DNA of 64,000 nucleotides from Tillandsia leiboldiana (lineage: Eukaryota > Streptophyta > Magnoliopsida > Poales > Bromeliaceae): the NCBI GenBank assembly GCA_029204045.2, contig CM055066.1, positions 43,724,342-43,788,341 of the forward strand, in the 5' to 3' direction. Below are positions 11,196 through 24,033 of the stretch, in pieces. The first letter of the stretch is position 1. Each line of letters opens with the position of its first letter. The notes beneath the pieces were generated by a model, which was not told the origin of the DNA, did no database searches, and saw only the letters and a program-made list of their open reading frames with translations. The position numbers were made by a program, and so were the translations under genes.

Positions 11196-12147
11196 AACTT
11201 ACGGCCTCTGCTGCACTGGACAAGCCTCCTCCACTTGCACAATGCCAACAGTAACCTGTACCTCAAGTGCAAGTGGTAACGACTCTACCGCTAGCCCATG
11301 CAGGAACGCAACATGTCCTAACTCCGACTGCTGTGAAGAAATCACACCTGCGACAACTCAATCCACTACCGTGGCGCCCTCCAACCGGGCGGCACAGATT
11401 CATCCGCTCGATGCAAGTGGTCGTCGCTCAGCCTGCCAAAATATCTAGACCAATCACAAGGGAGCACGACCTCTGTCCATGCTCACACTGAGATGCCGAA
11501 CGTGGTCTCTCGCAACCAACAATCCACGCTAACCGCTGCGCCACTCTGATAAAAGGGCTGTAGCTATCATCGGGGTCCACCCAACCCCTGACGTCTCAGA
11601 AATCCACCTGGGTATCATCATCATACGACCAAGCACAATTGATTCATTCAATTCCTTAAACAATTATCCTTACAAATCTCACCCCTCAATCACAAACATT
11701 GCACCCCAAACATGCCAGTTATCAATCACACAGGGTAACATCCCCACGGGTAAGCTTTACATAATCCATTCACAAGGATATCCATCATCCAGGAAGGGAA
11801 AACAAAAATGTCTCTGCCGGCCGATCTGTCCTCCATCATCTGGCATCCAAACGCCTCTAACCAGAATGTAAGACCCGGCTTTTCCTAACCCTTCTGGTCA
11901 CCCTCTTCTTGTAATGCCTGACCGGGGGCCTCATTTTTGGCATTTTTCTCCGGACAGACCGTCGGGGCCCCGCAAATAATTTTAGGCGGTAGAGCTCGCG
12001 GAACGGAGCGCGTGGGCGCGATCGGTTTATTTTTCCGACTCCCGGTCTGACCAGAATTAATTCTCGAAGTTGGGGTCCCCCCTTAGACCGCCTCGGGATC
12101 CGTGTTGGCAGCCGCACACCTTTTAAGGTAAACCCTAATTCTCTTAG

Positions 12148-12157
12148 TATATATATG
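12148..12157 (+). promoter_or_regulatory. TATA box of family-E LTR (copy 1)
   Basis: TATATATATG preceded by 'aaaccctaattctcttag' and followed by a pyrimidine-rich leader. A perfect plant 5' splice site, CAAG/GTGAGT, comes about 180 bp later. Copy 2 has the TATA at 20912-20920 and the donor at 21093-21098. Confidence 0.6.
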
Positions 12158-12409
12158 TAGCCGTGAGGGAAAGAGGATTAGGGTTCCTCTTATTTTTCTT
12201 TTGGTGGCCGCCTCTTTTCTTTTTCTTCCTCCCTCGTAGCCGCCGGCAAAGAGAAACCAAGCACACCGCAAGGTGGACCGGTGGAGGCAAGCGGACGATC
12301 CCTCTCTTCCTCCTCTTTCGCACATCAAGGTGAGTCGGACGCGTTTCGTTCGGGGGAATCTCCCTCTTTCTTTCTTTTGTTGGTCACGAGGAGGGAGGAG
12401 GCCCGGCGC

Positions 12410-12895
12410 CGTCGCGCACCGCGGGCCGCGCGCCCGCGCGGCGCTCGGCCGCGCGGGGCCGCCCGCAGGAGGGGCGCCCGCGCGGGCTGGTGCCGCGCGG
12501 GGCCGCCCCGCACCGCGGGCAGCGCGCCCGCGCAGCACTCGGCCCGCGCCGGGGCCCGCCCGCAGGAGGGGCGCCCGCGCGGGCTGGTGCCCGCGCGGGT
12601 CGCCCCGCACCGCGGGCAGCGCGCCCACGCGGCGCTCGGCCGCGCGGGGCCGCCCGCAGGAGGGGCGCCGCGCGGGCTGGTGCCGCGCGGGGTCGCCCCG
12701 CACCGCGGGCAGCGCGCCCGCGCGGCGCTCGGCCGCGCGGGGCCGCCCGCAGGAGGGGCGCCCCGCGCGGGCTGGTGCCGCGCGGGGTCGCCCCGCACCG
12801 CGGGCTCGCGCGCCCGCGCGGCGCCTCGGCCCGCGCGGGGCCGCCGCAGGAGGGGCGCCGCGCGGGCTGGTGCCGCGCGGGGCTGCGCCCTGGCA
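12410..12895 (+). repeat. GC-extreme tandem array, about 95-bp unit
   Basis: About five copies of a 92-97 bp unit. The marker block GCCCGCAGGAGGGGCGCC recurs near 12461, 12558, 12652, 12744 and 12843. The array is almost entirely G and C and is full of CGCG, and lies just downstream of the family-E donor site. It generates long Arg/Ala/Pro/Gly ORFs in several frames on both strands, none of which is believable as protein. A shuffled copy occupies about 21170-21660. Confidence 0.85.
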
Positions 12896-13364
12896 GGGTG
12901 TTCGTCGCACGGGCCGGTGCCGTGCGAAGAACTCCGCCGCACGCTGTAGGGAGTCGTTGTAAGTTTCGGACTCTAAGTCTCGATTTGCCTATGTTCCTTC
13001 AGGAGTGCGGGGCGCTGTGGGCGACTGGAGCACAGACGCGGACTGGACGAACGCAGGACGACGCACACAAGGTGGGTACGTTCCCGGGGGTTTCGGGAAT
13101 GGGGTTTAACTGTTAGAAATAGCATGTTGGGGCAAGGTGGAATTGTCAGTCTCCTTCTGTTTATGCACTAACCCTGTTATGTTATGTTATGATACTCAAT
13201 GTCAATCTGGGGCTCAAATTTGCTACACGCACACCCGCGGTTTGGCCACCGCAAGGGTGTGCTTTTCCGGAAAAGTGGTACGTTGACCGTGTACCCCACG
13301 CGGAGGTGGCGTTAGGAATGGGGGCCCCATGGGTGGGGGTTGCGAGCGGTGACGTCGAGGCAGG

Positions 13365-13475
13365 TGCTCGGCGGCCGAGGCAGGTGCTCGGCGGTGGGCA
13401 TCGGGGAAGGTGCCCGATTTGCTTTGTGAGCAAGGTGCTCGGCGGTGGGCATCGGGGAAGGTGCACGATGTCGTA
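13365..13475 (+). repeat. Short tandem repeat in family-E LTR
   Basis: Two roughly 55-bp copies of a block with 'aggtgctcggcggtgggcat' and 'cggggaaggtgc', preceded by a shorter partial copy. The same structure is at about 22125-22240. It is non-coding and lies in the second half of the LTR. Confidence 0.65.
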
Positions 13476-14403
13476 ATGATACAGGGTGTGGTAAGGTGGA
13501 AGGTGCATGGGAGGGATAGTTGCTCCGGTGTTTTGTGGTTTGCCTTATCTTTGTTTACTACGCTTATCAGCTATTTCTAGTCACTGACTACCATTCGTGA
13601 CAGGTTCTCCAGGGCGAGTGCTAGGGCGCCGGTGAGGACGTTAGGGTGCTGATCTGATTAGGGGTGACTTCAGATACAGTGACTCTTCTTTCCCTTTTCT
13701 TTTATTATTCATGGTAGCTAGTTGTGGATTGCGACACCCCCGTGGGGTCGAAGTGGATGTTGCCCTTTTCTTTCCTTTCTTTTGAATAATTGAATGATAC
13801 TACGTTCTCTCTTACTTGGCCGTTTTGAACGATGAAAAACAAAGAAAACCGTTTGCGAAAACTATTTTTAAAACGGGGTGTCGTGTGGGCACCAAGCTTT
13901 ATAAACCTTGTGGGATTTATGTGTTGACGAACTGTTTTCACAAACGAGGGCATCGTGTGGATGCGCTTTCAAAAACCTTGTGATTATTTATCCTTTCAAA
14001 AACACGGCCTCTATGCTCTAAGTGAATGCTAGAATGTCACGTGAATTGTTTGGTTGTATGTGTACGAGACCCAACTGATGTGGTTAGAGATTGTATGTAC
14101 TACGCCTTGTGAGACACTTTGTAGTTGAGACGCCGTGCATATACAAAGGGGCCTCTGACTCATTTGCAGAGCGAATTTGTGTATGCGGCGGGTGTGCACG
14201 CGCCGGGGAGTAATGTTTTACAAAAAAAATATATGGCTGAATCAGGGGCATCGGTGGCTCCTCTTCCGCGGATTCGAAACCCCCGGGGCGTGAAACAGAC
14301 TTGCCCTGGCAGAGTTGGGGGATCCCCATCCAAACGAACTGCAAGCGCCAGGCCAAAACACAATGCCAACTCTAACGCGGCATCCAAGATCCAAAATCTG
14401 CAC

Positions 14404-14503
14404 NNNNNNNNNNNNNNNNNNNNNNNNNNNNNNNNNNNNNNNNNNNNNNNNNNNNNNNNNNNNNNNNNNNNNNNNNNNNNNNNNNNNNNNNNNNNNNNNN
14501 NNN
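14404..14503. other. Assembly gap, 100 N
   Basis: Exactly 100 N, the usual placeholder for a gap of unknown size. The sequence on the left stops in the internal region (equivalent to about 23178). The sequence on the right restarts inside an LTR (equivalent to about 5689). About 8.7 kb of the two flanks is the same sequence, so the true relation is probably an overlap. Confidence 0.95.
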
Positions 14504-17500
14504 CATAACGGCAACACCCGCCAAGACTCTGCAAAACAAATATTAGAAAGACAAAAGGTGGAAAACCCCAACGGGCGTGAGACTTCGGCAATAGGGAGTT
14601 CTCAGTGGTATCGCCACAAGGCCCACGATCTTTCCCACCAAGACTACTAGAGGCAAAAGATAACTGATTCAGTAAACGAAATCAGAAGCTTGAAAACACT
14701 CTACAGCTACCATGCCTCTACCAAATGCTCAAATGGGGAAACTCTGATGAAGATATGCAACACTCGCACACGAGATGCTCAATCGACCCAATCGAGCTGA
14801 CGGCCACATCGGGTCCGTCAACCTGCCCACCTACCAACCACCACTCCCGCTGACGGGCAGGAATTCGTAGGGCGTCCAACGACTAACTCGCTATCGAGTA
14901 GTGGCTCATGCAGGCTATAGTCAATCCATGCCCTCTCTCTCTCAGAACGGAAAGAGCCAGATGCCAACCTCTCACACAATGGTCAAGAACTCACAACGAC
15001 CACTGGGAACCACCGTCAATCCCCGAACGGTTCCCAACAATACTAGCATTGGTCTAAACACAATCTACTAGACTCCACTCGGCCCCCAGGCACGAGTGTA
15101 ACAAAAAGTATCTGACTGAATAACCCAATCGTAGACCAGTAATCACTGGTACTTCTCTCTGCCTGCGTCTGCGGACGGGTATCCCAGCCTAAAACGTATA
15201 AGATCGGCAAAGGAGTCCCATCGACTCAAACCCAGCACAGTGGCCCGCGCTCTGCGAACCGTCCAGTCGCACACTCCAGGAGTGGCAATCGAGGGGACGA
15301 CCCACACGAGTAAAGTAACGGTATCAAGCATCAGTATCACAATAACTCTGTAACCCTGTCTCATAATAGCAGACTGGTCAGACTAATGATCAAAGTGGGA
15401 AACTCCGTCCACTAACAAAACCCCCGATCTGTGCAAGAATACTCAAAAAGTGGGAACACCATCCACTAGAACAATCTGATACCCAATCTGATGCAATAGA
15501 AACATCCGTCAACCGCGCCAAAATCCGCGTCACCGCAATAACCCACACCCACAATTGGGTAAAATTAATCAAGATCCGGTCAACCGCCTACTGTCCGCGG
15601 TTGCCGCAATAACCCACAACCACACAAGCACACCCTGTCTCTGAACCCTAAGTCCCGCTACACTTCCCAAACCCTGCTCGAACCGAGCAACTGACTCAAA
15701 GTCTAAATAAAAAGGAGAAAGAAAGCAATCATGGTTCTCCTAAGTCAATTCCAAGATGTAGTGCAGCAGTAAAAGATGGCCTAACTATATGTTCATACAC
15801 ATATGTCCATACAAGCATGCATTGTCCTGAAGAAGGATAAAGAAAATAAACCTCATGCCAGAATTAACAATGACCATACCTGTCCATGATTTTCGATCCA
15901 TAATCACTCCTTGGAGTAGAACCTGCACATAACTACATAATCCTATCCCAATGCATAAACCAGCCTCATAAAAGGTTATGTGCTAATATGGCATGATAAT
16001 TAATCCTGATATGGTAACCTTGCCTTAGGTGGGCTTCCACTAATCACCACATGAATATTTGATTATACCATTGTCATACTATGAGAATTCACTTGCAATT
16101 TCCATAGAATCCTCAGTGTTAAACTTACCGACCAATTTCAGTTATTGTACCGTACACCTGCATGCAAATGCTAACGTATAACAATATAGAGAACCCGTCC
16201 ACCGGTTCCGGGAATAAGGCACCCACCTGAAAAGCTGACTGTCCAAAGCCCAACAGCTGAACACACCAGATAACTCTAATCCCTTGCTCCAATAAGTTCA
16301 GCACACCCGTAACTCTCCTGGCGCAATACAAAGCTCACTAATTACACTAAGGCTCCCCAAATATAACTCTTATAATCCCATACAACACAGTCCCGAAACT
16401 GTTAAATTATCACCTGCAGAAGTGCCCAGAAAATTCCAAGAAAACCCACAGCGATCCTCGCGTCGATAGCTTCGCAACGGTACCTTGCACGCCCAATCCG
16501 AGTTCGGTAAGTCAAGATAAAAATTCGGCAAGGTGGTACACTCAAAAGATTTCAGCACAAAAGACTGTAGCACTGTACACAGAGAACAGTGATTCTCACC
16601 TCTGATGAAATCTCAGAAAAATCCAATAAAAATACGAGCGCGTTCCTTGCGATCTGTAGATGAAAAAGTTGTATAAGCTCGTTTCCGGCGACGCTTGGGC
16701 GCAAAGATATGGCCAAACACCTCGATGCTGTCCACAAAGCCAAACAGAAAAGGGTCACAGTGTTGCCTCGGGATCCATGCCAAAAACTCGCAACGGGAAA
16801 GCGCGATCATACGAAAGATTAAGCCCTACCTCTTAGGAGTCTGTCTGGCGCAAGAATCACAGAAAAAAGGAGCTCGGGGTAGCCCAGGGGAGCTAAAACA
16901 CTGCTGCTGCGCCGAAGAAGAACACTAGAAAGCAACGTCGCGCCGCGCCGTAAAATGGGGAACCTCGGGATTCGAGCCTCCAAAAATCCGAAAACTTGGC
17001 AGAAGATCAAGGACTTGAAGATGAAAATCTTCCAAGAAGGGAGCTCGGGGAGATCAAGCTTGGGCTGAGAGGAAAAAGCCAAAGAAGAGGGCTCGGGCTG
17101 CCTATTTATAGCTGAGAAAACATTAGGAGAAATACCCAATTGTCCCAAGTTCCGGGCGCGCACAGTGCGGCCCGGCCCAGCCCGCAGGTTTCGGGCGCGC
17201 ACAGTGCGGCCCGGCCCGCCAAGATTCGGGCGCGCACAGTGCGGCCCGGTCCACCACACAGCCCATTCCGCTAACCCACCCCGGGCCCCACTGCACCCGG
17301 TGCACCTGCGCCCGCCAATGGCGACGCGACACGTGGCCCGGCCACCCGTGCACCGCGCACGTCGCGCCGTGGACCGCGCACGTCGCGGCTGACCCGGCCC
17401 GTACGGCCACCTGCCCGCCGTACGGCCACCTGCCCCGGTCAACGACCCACCGATTGCGTGGACCGGGAGCACAACACCGGACCAACTACCTCCGCCACGT

Positions 17501-18191
17501 GTCCACCCGGTCTACCGTGCACCACCGGCCTGCTCCGTGAACCCGACCACCACACCGACCAGTGAAAACCACCTGCCACGTGTCCCTCCTCCTGGGTGCA
17601 CGACGCCGCGTGGACCGCGCACCTGACCCGCGCCCCCGCGCGCCTGCCCGCGCCCCTGTGCGCCTGCCCGCGGCCGCGCGCCGCCTGCCCGAGCGCCCTC
17701 CGCCGCCTTCCGCCGCCGCCCCGCCGCCGCCAACCGCCGCCGCGATCACCGGAAACACTGTTCCGGCGATGAACAGTAACCGCAGCCCAAAAACATCAAG
17801 TAAATAGCCCATCTTGACCGTTTTCGCGCGCTGATTCCAAAAACGACGTCCATTTTGCCAAATTCCAAACCTATAATTCGCCGGAGGCTCCCGCAAACCC
17901 CAAAACTGCCAAACTTCCGGGAGCCCGCTTTTGGGTATCCGGACTCAGAATTAAGCAAACAAAAAGCCATTTCAAGCGTTTTTCCGCACCAACCCAAATC
18001 CACCCTCTGTTTGGCCAAAATCCTTTCCTAAAATTCGGCAAAAGCAGCCGAAGGCCAATACACCCAACCAAAGCTCACAGGGTCCATCTCTTGTGTCCAA
18101 ATAGGCGCGCGAACACCGCCGACAAGCCACGTAGGCTTCCAGAAGCTGCTGGTCACACTGTAGAAGCCCGGCAAAGGTCCGGGTCACCACA
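14504..18191 (-). repeat. Partial family-A LTR, probable duplicate of 5689-9413
   Basis: Matches the family-A LTR except for its first roughly 438 bp, which would fall in the gap. Compared with the two complete LTRs, which agree with each other, this copy has many single-base losses. They are dense at 14504-15700 and sparser further right, the pattern expected of an unpolished contig end rather than of evolution. It ends in CACCACA followed by the PPT, as in the left LTR. Confidence 0.85.
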
Positions 18192-18201
18192 TCCTCCCCC
18201 A

Positions 18202-18414
18202 CTAAAAGAAAGTTTGTCCCCGAAACTAAGGCAACTCCCAGGGAGTCTCAAAAACCATGGGTCAAAATTCAACACCGCCGTCTCCAGCTCCCAAGTCACC
18301 AATCACTCCCCGTGATTACTCCTCAGCAAACAACAGCAACAACCAGTACGGCATAGCCCGATTGCGCAATTCCCTCACCTCACGAGTCGGAATTCGCAAC
18401 GGGCGTCCTCGTAC
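18202..18414 (-). pseudogene. Gypsy integrase C-terminal remnant (copy 2)
   Basis: Second copy of the relic at 9424-9640, with the same EVRELRN-type and TWELE-type motifs on the minus strand but small indels, for example 'agtttgtcccc' against 'agtttcgtcccc'. The stop lies next to the PPT at 18192-18202. Confidence 0.6.
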
Positions 18415-19836
18415 TCAAACTCTCACAGACCCCAAAGGAACGAGTCAATCACGGGTGAGGGGTCCAAAACATGACACTCCAGAGCTGAGACGCAGAAAAA
18501 CCTCAAAAACTCCAACAAAAGGCGGGGGAAAAGGAACAAACAGCCTGAGTAACACGCTCTAAAATCACACTCAAGAGCCAGCTCAACCAAAGCGACCCGA
18601 ACACATCCGCACAGACACCTGCACAGAAAAGGGGCCCAAACAAGCAGGGTTCACACTCGGTCGCCCTCAAAACTCAACCACCTAAGTGGATTGCTCAGCC
18701 GCAGCCTTTCATCAAAAGGGATCCTCAGGGACACAACTCAAACCCTGCACACAAGGATGGCCCCACACAGTGCCAGCTATGGAACCGCCAAACCTGACTC
18801 CAAAGTAGCTCTTCTGCTCCAGGCATCCGCCACCACAGTGGCTCTGTCGGGGTGATACTGGATGCTCACAACATCCAATGGTGGCTCTACAGCCACTACG
18901 GGAGGTATCACAACAACTCGCAAATCCATCTCCCACCACTGACTAGGTTAGAATCGGCGCTGGTACCAATCTCATCACCCGGTCATCAAGTTCTGCTGGC
19001 ACTATCCGGTCCAAAAACTCCTCACCCCAACAATGACCGTCGATCTCGGCCAGTCTTATATAGCATCCACTTTGGCCGAATTTCCACCGCCGCCCCTTCG
19101 GCTAGAAGAAGTAGTCCAGGAAGATATGCTCTCGAAGCTAAAACTTGTACCACAACACGACTAGGCATAAAGCTTCATCCCCACAGACTTGTCACAACGA
19201 CTACAAATGCTGCACAAGCTCTAAACCACTCAGGGAGGGGGTAAAACCAAAATATCCCAGGAGAACGCCGCTATCAACCCGTTCAAGGCCAACAGAAATA
19301 CAAAATTCCTCAATCTAGAGGCAACAGGGCATTAGTCAATCCATTGGCTTCACTGTACTCGTAATGCCCCTACTGTGTCCTGAACACCATCTAGACAGTG
19401 CCCTCAGCTGAAATTCCAAATTGGCGCAGGCATCACACAATATCTGCCGAAATATACCTCCTTCAAAAGGTTCTAAATAATACCTGGACTTGCCTGGACT
19501 CCGATCCCAAAGGCTCTCACCGTCGTGTATCAACGACGTGGCACTAGGTCAAACAGACCCTCTATCCATCAAATCCACGCACCTAAGAACTCAACTCTCG
19601 TAGCTCTAAAGGCGTATCCAATGAGGGGCTAATGAAGTTGGCGCGGTTTCCAGAATCACGTCAATCGCAATCTTAATCTTCCTTTCTGGCGGCCTAATCA
19701 TCGGCTTAGGTGGACTTACACCTGGGATTTCATGGACAATAGGGACATCCTTAAGTCCCGCTGCCGCCGTAGGCACCTCTCACACGGACGCTGTAACCTG
19801 TGTGCTCAAAAGTCTCAACAAACAAAATGCCTTCCA

Positions 19837-20040
19837 TTATCCGCCTCGCAGAAAGTCAAAGTCCTTTCTCTCAGCAGTCAAACATCCTGTGGCACTATGC
19901 CAACCGATCCCAAGCACTGGGTCATAACACTGAGCTGCCGTAGAAACCATAAGTCTGCCGCATAACTTACGGCCTCTGCTGCACTGGACAAGCCTCCTCC
20001 ACTTGCACAATGCCAACAGTAACCTGTACCTCAAGTGCAA
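19837..20040 (-). pseudogene. Gypsy protease remnant (copy 2)
   Basis: A 67-codon minus ORF whose second half reads 'DPVLGIGWHSATGCLTAERK', the same protease relic as 11067-11195. One base is missing relative to copy 1, which replaces the ADLL residues and fuses the relic to unrelated upstream codons. It has no catalytic DSG or DTG motif. Confidence 0.6.
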
Positions 20041-20636
20041 GTGGTAACGACTCTACCGCTAGCCCATGCAGGAACGCAACATGTCCTAACTCCGACTGCT
20101 GTGAAGAAATCACACCTGCGACAACTCAATCCACTACCGTGGCGCCCTCCAACCGGGCGGCACAGATTCATCCGCTCGATGCAAGTGGTCGTCGCTCAGC
20201 CTGCCAAAATATCTAGACCAATCACAAAGGGAGCACGACCTCTGTCCATGCTCACACTGAGATGCCGAACGTGGTCTCTCGCAACCAACCAATCCACGCT
20301 ACGCTACGCTGCGCCACTCTGATAAAAGGGCTGTAGCTATCATCGGGGTCCACCCAACCCCTGACGTCTCAGAAATCCACCTGGGTATCATCATCATACG
20401 ACCAAGCACAATTGATTCATGCAATTCCTTAAAATTATCCTTACAAATCTCACCCCTCAATCACAAACATTGCACCCCAAACATGCCAGTTATCAATCAC
20501 ACAGGGTAACATCCCCCACGGGTAAGCTTTACATAATCCATTCACAAGGATATCCATCATCCAGGAAGGGAAAACAAAATGTCTCTGCCGGCCGATCTGT
20601 CCTCCATCATCTGGCATCAAACGCCTCTAACCAGAA

Positions 20637-23073
20637 TGTAAGACCCGGCTTTTCCTTACCCTTCTGGTCACCCTCTTCTTGTAATGTCCTGACCGGGGGC
20701 CTGCATTTTTGGCATTTTTCCGGACAGACCGTCGGGCCCGCAAATAATTTTAGGCGGTAGAGCTCGCGAACGGAGCGCGTGGGCGCGATCGGTTTATTTT
20801 TCCGACTCCCGGTCTGACCAGAATTAATTCTCGAAGTTGGGTCCCCCTTAGACGCCTCGGGATCCGTGTTGGCAGCCGCACACCTTTAAGGTAAACCCTA
20901 ATTCTGCTTAGTATATATATGTAGCCGTGATGGAAAGAGGATTAGGGTTCCTCTTATTTTCTTTTGGTGGCCGCCTCTTTTCTTTTCTTCCTCCCTCGTA
21001 GCCGCCGGCAAAGAGAAACCAAGCACACCGCAAGGGTGGACCGGTGGAGGCAAGCGGACGATCCCTCTCTTCCTCCTCTTTCGCACATCAAGGTGAGTCG
21101 GACGCGTTTCGTTCGGGGGAATCTCCCTCTTTCTTTCTTTTGTTGGTCACGAGGAGGGAGGAGGCCCGGCGCCGTCGCGCACCGCGGGCCGCGCGCCCGC
21201 GCGCGCTCGGCCGCGCGGGCCGCCCGCAGGAGGGCGCCCGCGCGGGCTGCCCGCGCGGGCCGCCCCGCACGCGGGGCCCCCACCGCCAGCGCCGCGCACG
21301 CAGCACTCGGCCGCGCGGGGCCGCCCGCAGGAGGGGCGCCCGCGCGGGCTGGTGCCGCGCGGGGTCGCCCCGCACCGCGGGCAGCGCGCCCACGCGGCGC
21401 TCGGCCGCGCGGGGCCGCCCGCAGGAGGGGCGCCGCGCGGGCTGGTGCCGCGCGGGGTCGCCCCGCACCGCGGGCAGCGCGCCCGCGCGGCGCTCGGCCG
21501 CGCGGGGCCGCCCGCAGAGGGCGCCCGCGCGGGCTGGTGCCTAGCGCGGGGTCCCCCGCACCGCGGGCCGCGCGCCCGCGCGGCGCTCCGGCCGCATGCG
21601 TGGCCGCCGCAGGAGGGGCGCCCGGGCCGGGCTGGTGCCGCGCGGGGCTGCGCCCTGGCAGGGTGTTCGTCGCACGGGCCGGTTGCGTGCGAAGAACTCC
21701 GCCGCACGCTGTAGGAGTCGTTGTAGTTTCGGACTTCTAAGTCTCGATTTGCCTATGTTCCTTCAGGAGTGCGGGGCGCTGTGGGCGACTGGAGCACAGA
21801 CGCGGACTGGACGAACGCAGGACGACGCACACAGGTGGGTACGTTCCCGGGGGTTTCGGGAATGGGGTTTAACTGTTAGAAATAGCATGTTGGGGCAAGG
21901 TGGAATTGTCAGTCTCCTTCTGTTTATGCATAACCCTGTTATGTTATGTTTATGATACTCAATGTCAATCTGGGGCTCAAATTTGCTACACGCACACACC
22001 GCGGTTTGGCCACCGCAAGGGTGTGCTTTTCCGGAAAAGTGGTACGTTGACCCGTGTACCCCACGCGGAGGTGGCGTTAGGAATGGGGGCCCCCATGGGT
22101 GGGGGGTGTGAGCGGTGACGTCGAGGCAGGTGCTCGGACGGCCGAGGCAGGTGCTCGGCGGTGGGCATCGGGGAAGGTGCCCGATGTTGCTTTGTGAGGC
22201 AGGTGCTCGGCGGTGGGCATCGGGGAAGGTGCCCGATGTCGTAATGATACAGGGTGTGGTTAAGGTGGAAGGTGCATGGGAGGGATAGTTTGCTCCGGTG
22301 TTTGTGGTTTGCCTTATCTTTGTTTACTACGCTTATCATGCTATTTCTAGTCACTGACTTCCCACTTCGTGACAGGTTCGTCCAGGGGCGAGTGCTAGGG
22401 CGCCGGTGAGGACGTTAGGGTGCTGATCTGATTTATGGGTGACTTCAGATACAGTGACTCTTCTTTCCCTTTTCTTTTATTATTCATGGTAGCTAGTTGT
22501 GGATTGCGACACCCCCGTGGGGTCGAAGTGGATGTTGCCCTTTTCTTTCCTTTCTTTTTGAATAATTGAATGAATACTACGTTCTCTCTTACTTGGCCGT
22601 TTTGAACGATGAAAAACAAAGAAAAACCGTTGCGAAAACTATTTTTAAAACGTGGGTGTCGTGTGGGCACCAAGCTTTATAAACCTTGTGGGATTTATGT
22701 GTTTACGAACTGTTTTCACAAACGAGGGCATCGTGTGGATGCCGCTTTCAAAACCTTGTGATTATTTATCCTTTCAAAACACCGGCCTCTATGCTCTAAG
22801 TGAATGCTAGAATGTCACGTGAATTGTTTGGTTGTATGTGTACGAGACCCCAACTGATGTGGTTAGAGATTGTATGTACTACGCCTTGTGAGACACTTTG
22901 TAGTTGAGACGCCGTGCATATACAAAGGGGCCTCTGCTCATTTGCAGAGCGAATTTGTGTATGCGGCGGGTCTGTGCACGCGCCGGGGAGTATGTTTACA
23001 AAAAAAATATATGGCTGAATCAGGGGCATCGGTGGCTCCTCTTCCGCGCGATTCGAACCCCCGGGGCATGACA
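20637..23073 (+). mobile_element. Nested solo LTR, family E (copy 2), TSD CAGAA
   Basis: A 2437-bp LTR running from TGTAAGACCCGG to GGGGCATGACA. It is flanked by CAGAA at 20632-20636 and again at 23074-23078, a perfect 5-bp TSD. It contains a TATA box (20912-20920), donor AAG/GTGAGT (21093-21098), the GC-rich tandem array (about 21170-21660) and an acceptor-like 'gtgacag' near 22370. Insertion is opposite in orientation to the host element. The family is unknown; gypsy-type is likely from the 5-bp TSD and the CGGGGC-TGACA end. Confidence 0.9.
21170..21660 (+). repeat. GC-extreme tandem array (copy 2)
   Basis: Same array as 12410-12895, with the marker block GCCCGCAGGAGGGGCGCC repeated, but several units differ by small indels and one is rearranged near 21240-21300. 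Such sequence is hard for sequencing and assembly, so unit number and order are uncertain in both copies. Confidence 0.75.
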
Positions 23074-24033
23074 CAGAACTTGCCTCTGGCAGCTGATCCC
23101 CATCCAAACGAACTGCAGCGCCAGGCTCCAAACACAATGCCAACTCTAACGCGGCATCCAAGATCCAAAAATCTGCACAGGAGGGACTAAATCAACTGAA
23201 AGGTAACCTGGCGCCATCCACTACTGGTCACATAAATCCTATGCGCCTCGTTCCATGGAACGCGCAGTTCAACAACTGTGTAAACCCTTGCCACAAGGGC
23301 TCTCAAGTAGCCTCTCCGACACTACCAACCACGATTCTGCCTCCTAAGGCTCCAACTCAATTCCATGAATCGGGGTGGTTCATCTACCAAGCTAGCTCCA
23401 TCGATCAATAATGTCCCACAGCTCATCAGCTGTCAGAAATCCACCCTGCCTCAGTGCCTTGGCACTAACACTGGCACGGAGGGGGTAACTCGCTCCATTG
23501 GCGTCACAGAAATCCCTGCCGCTGAGGGTACTGCAACCTGGTGGTCTCAGGAGGAAAGCACTGTCAGGCTGCCCACTGCTCCGACAACTGTGTCACCAAA
23601 ACTAGCTGGCCACACAAACACAGATATGCCTCCAAAATCCTGTCATCTGGGTCCGGAGCTCTCTGACCTCAATCCGGGTATCCGGCCCAAAACCAACCGC
23701 TCAAGCTCAACTGCTATGACAGGCTGCACACGGGTCAAAACCCAGCGTCGGGGAGACACCGCTCGCCACGACGAAACCACAAATCAGCACACACAACAAC
23801 GCTCGACCCAATCCAGCGAAAGTCTAGAGCATGTCACCCATTCCACAGCGTTATGTTGTCTGCAGCCAACATAACTACTTAGGAGAATAAACATGCCAAT
23901 CACTCATCCCGTCCCTCGGGAGAGGTGTAAAACTCAATCAGGACTCTCGCTACAAATCACGACTCTCACGAAGTCATCCTAGGGTCCAACCACAAGCCTA
24001 GGGTTTCTAAGTCCACCATGACCTACAACCTAG

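Larger units (their letters stand above)
11867..14295 (+). mobile_element. Nested solo LTR, family E (copy 1)
   Basis: Starts TGTAAGACCCGG and ends near CCCCGGGGCGTGA on the plus strand, opposite in orientation to the host element. Length is about 2.43 kb. A TATA box lies at 12148-12157 and a consensus donor (AAG/GTGAGT) at 12330-12335. In this copy the right end reads tgaaacagac, where copy 2 reads tgacacagaac, so the end and TSD are damaged, plausibly by base-call error near the contig end. No internal region, PBS or PPT is present. Long GC-rich ORFs over 12083-13116 are repeat artefacts. Confidence 0.85.

Noticed and set aside
12083..13116. Long Arg/Ala/Pro-rich ORFs on both strands (also 20954-21740)
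   Set aside because: Produced by the GC-extreme tandem array, which lacks stop codons in several frames. No start context, domain or conserved frame.
23365..23874. 169-codon plus-strand ORF
   Set aside because: Antisense to the element, in the gag region, with Thr/Ser/Gln-rich composition and no family resemblance. Probably chance.
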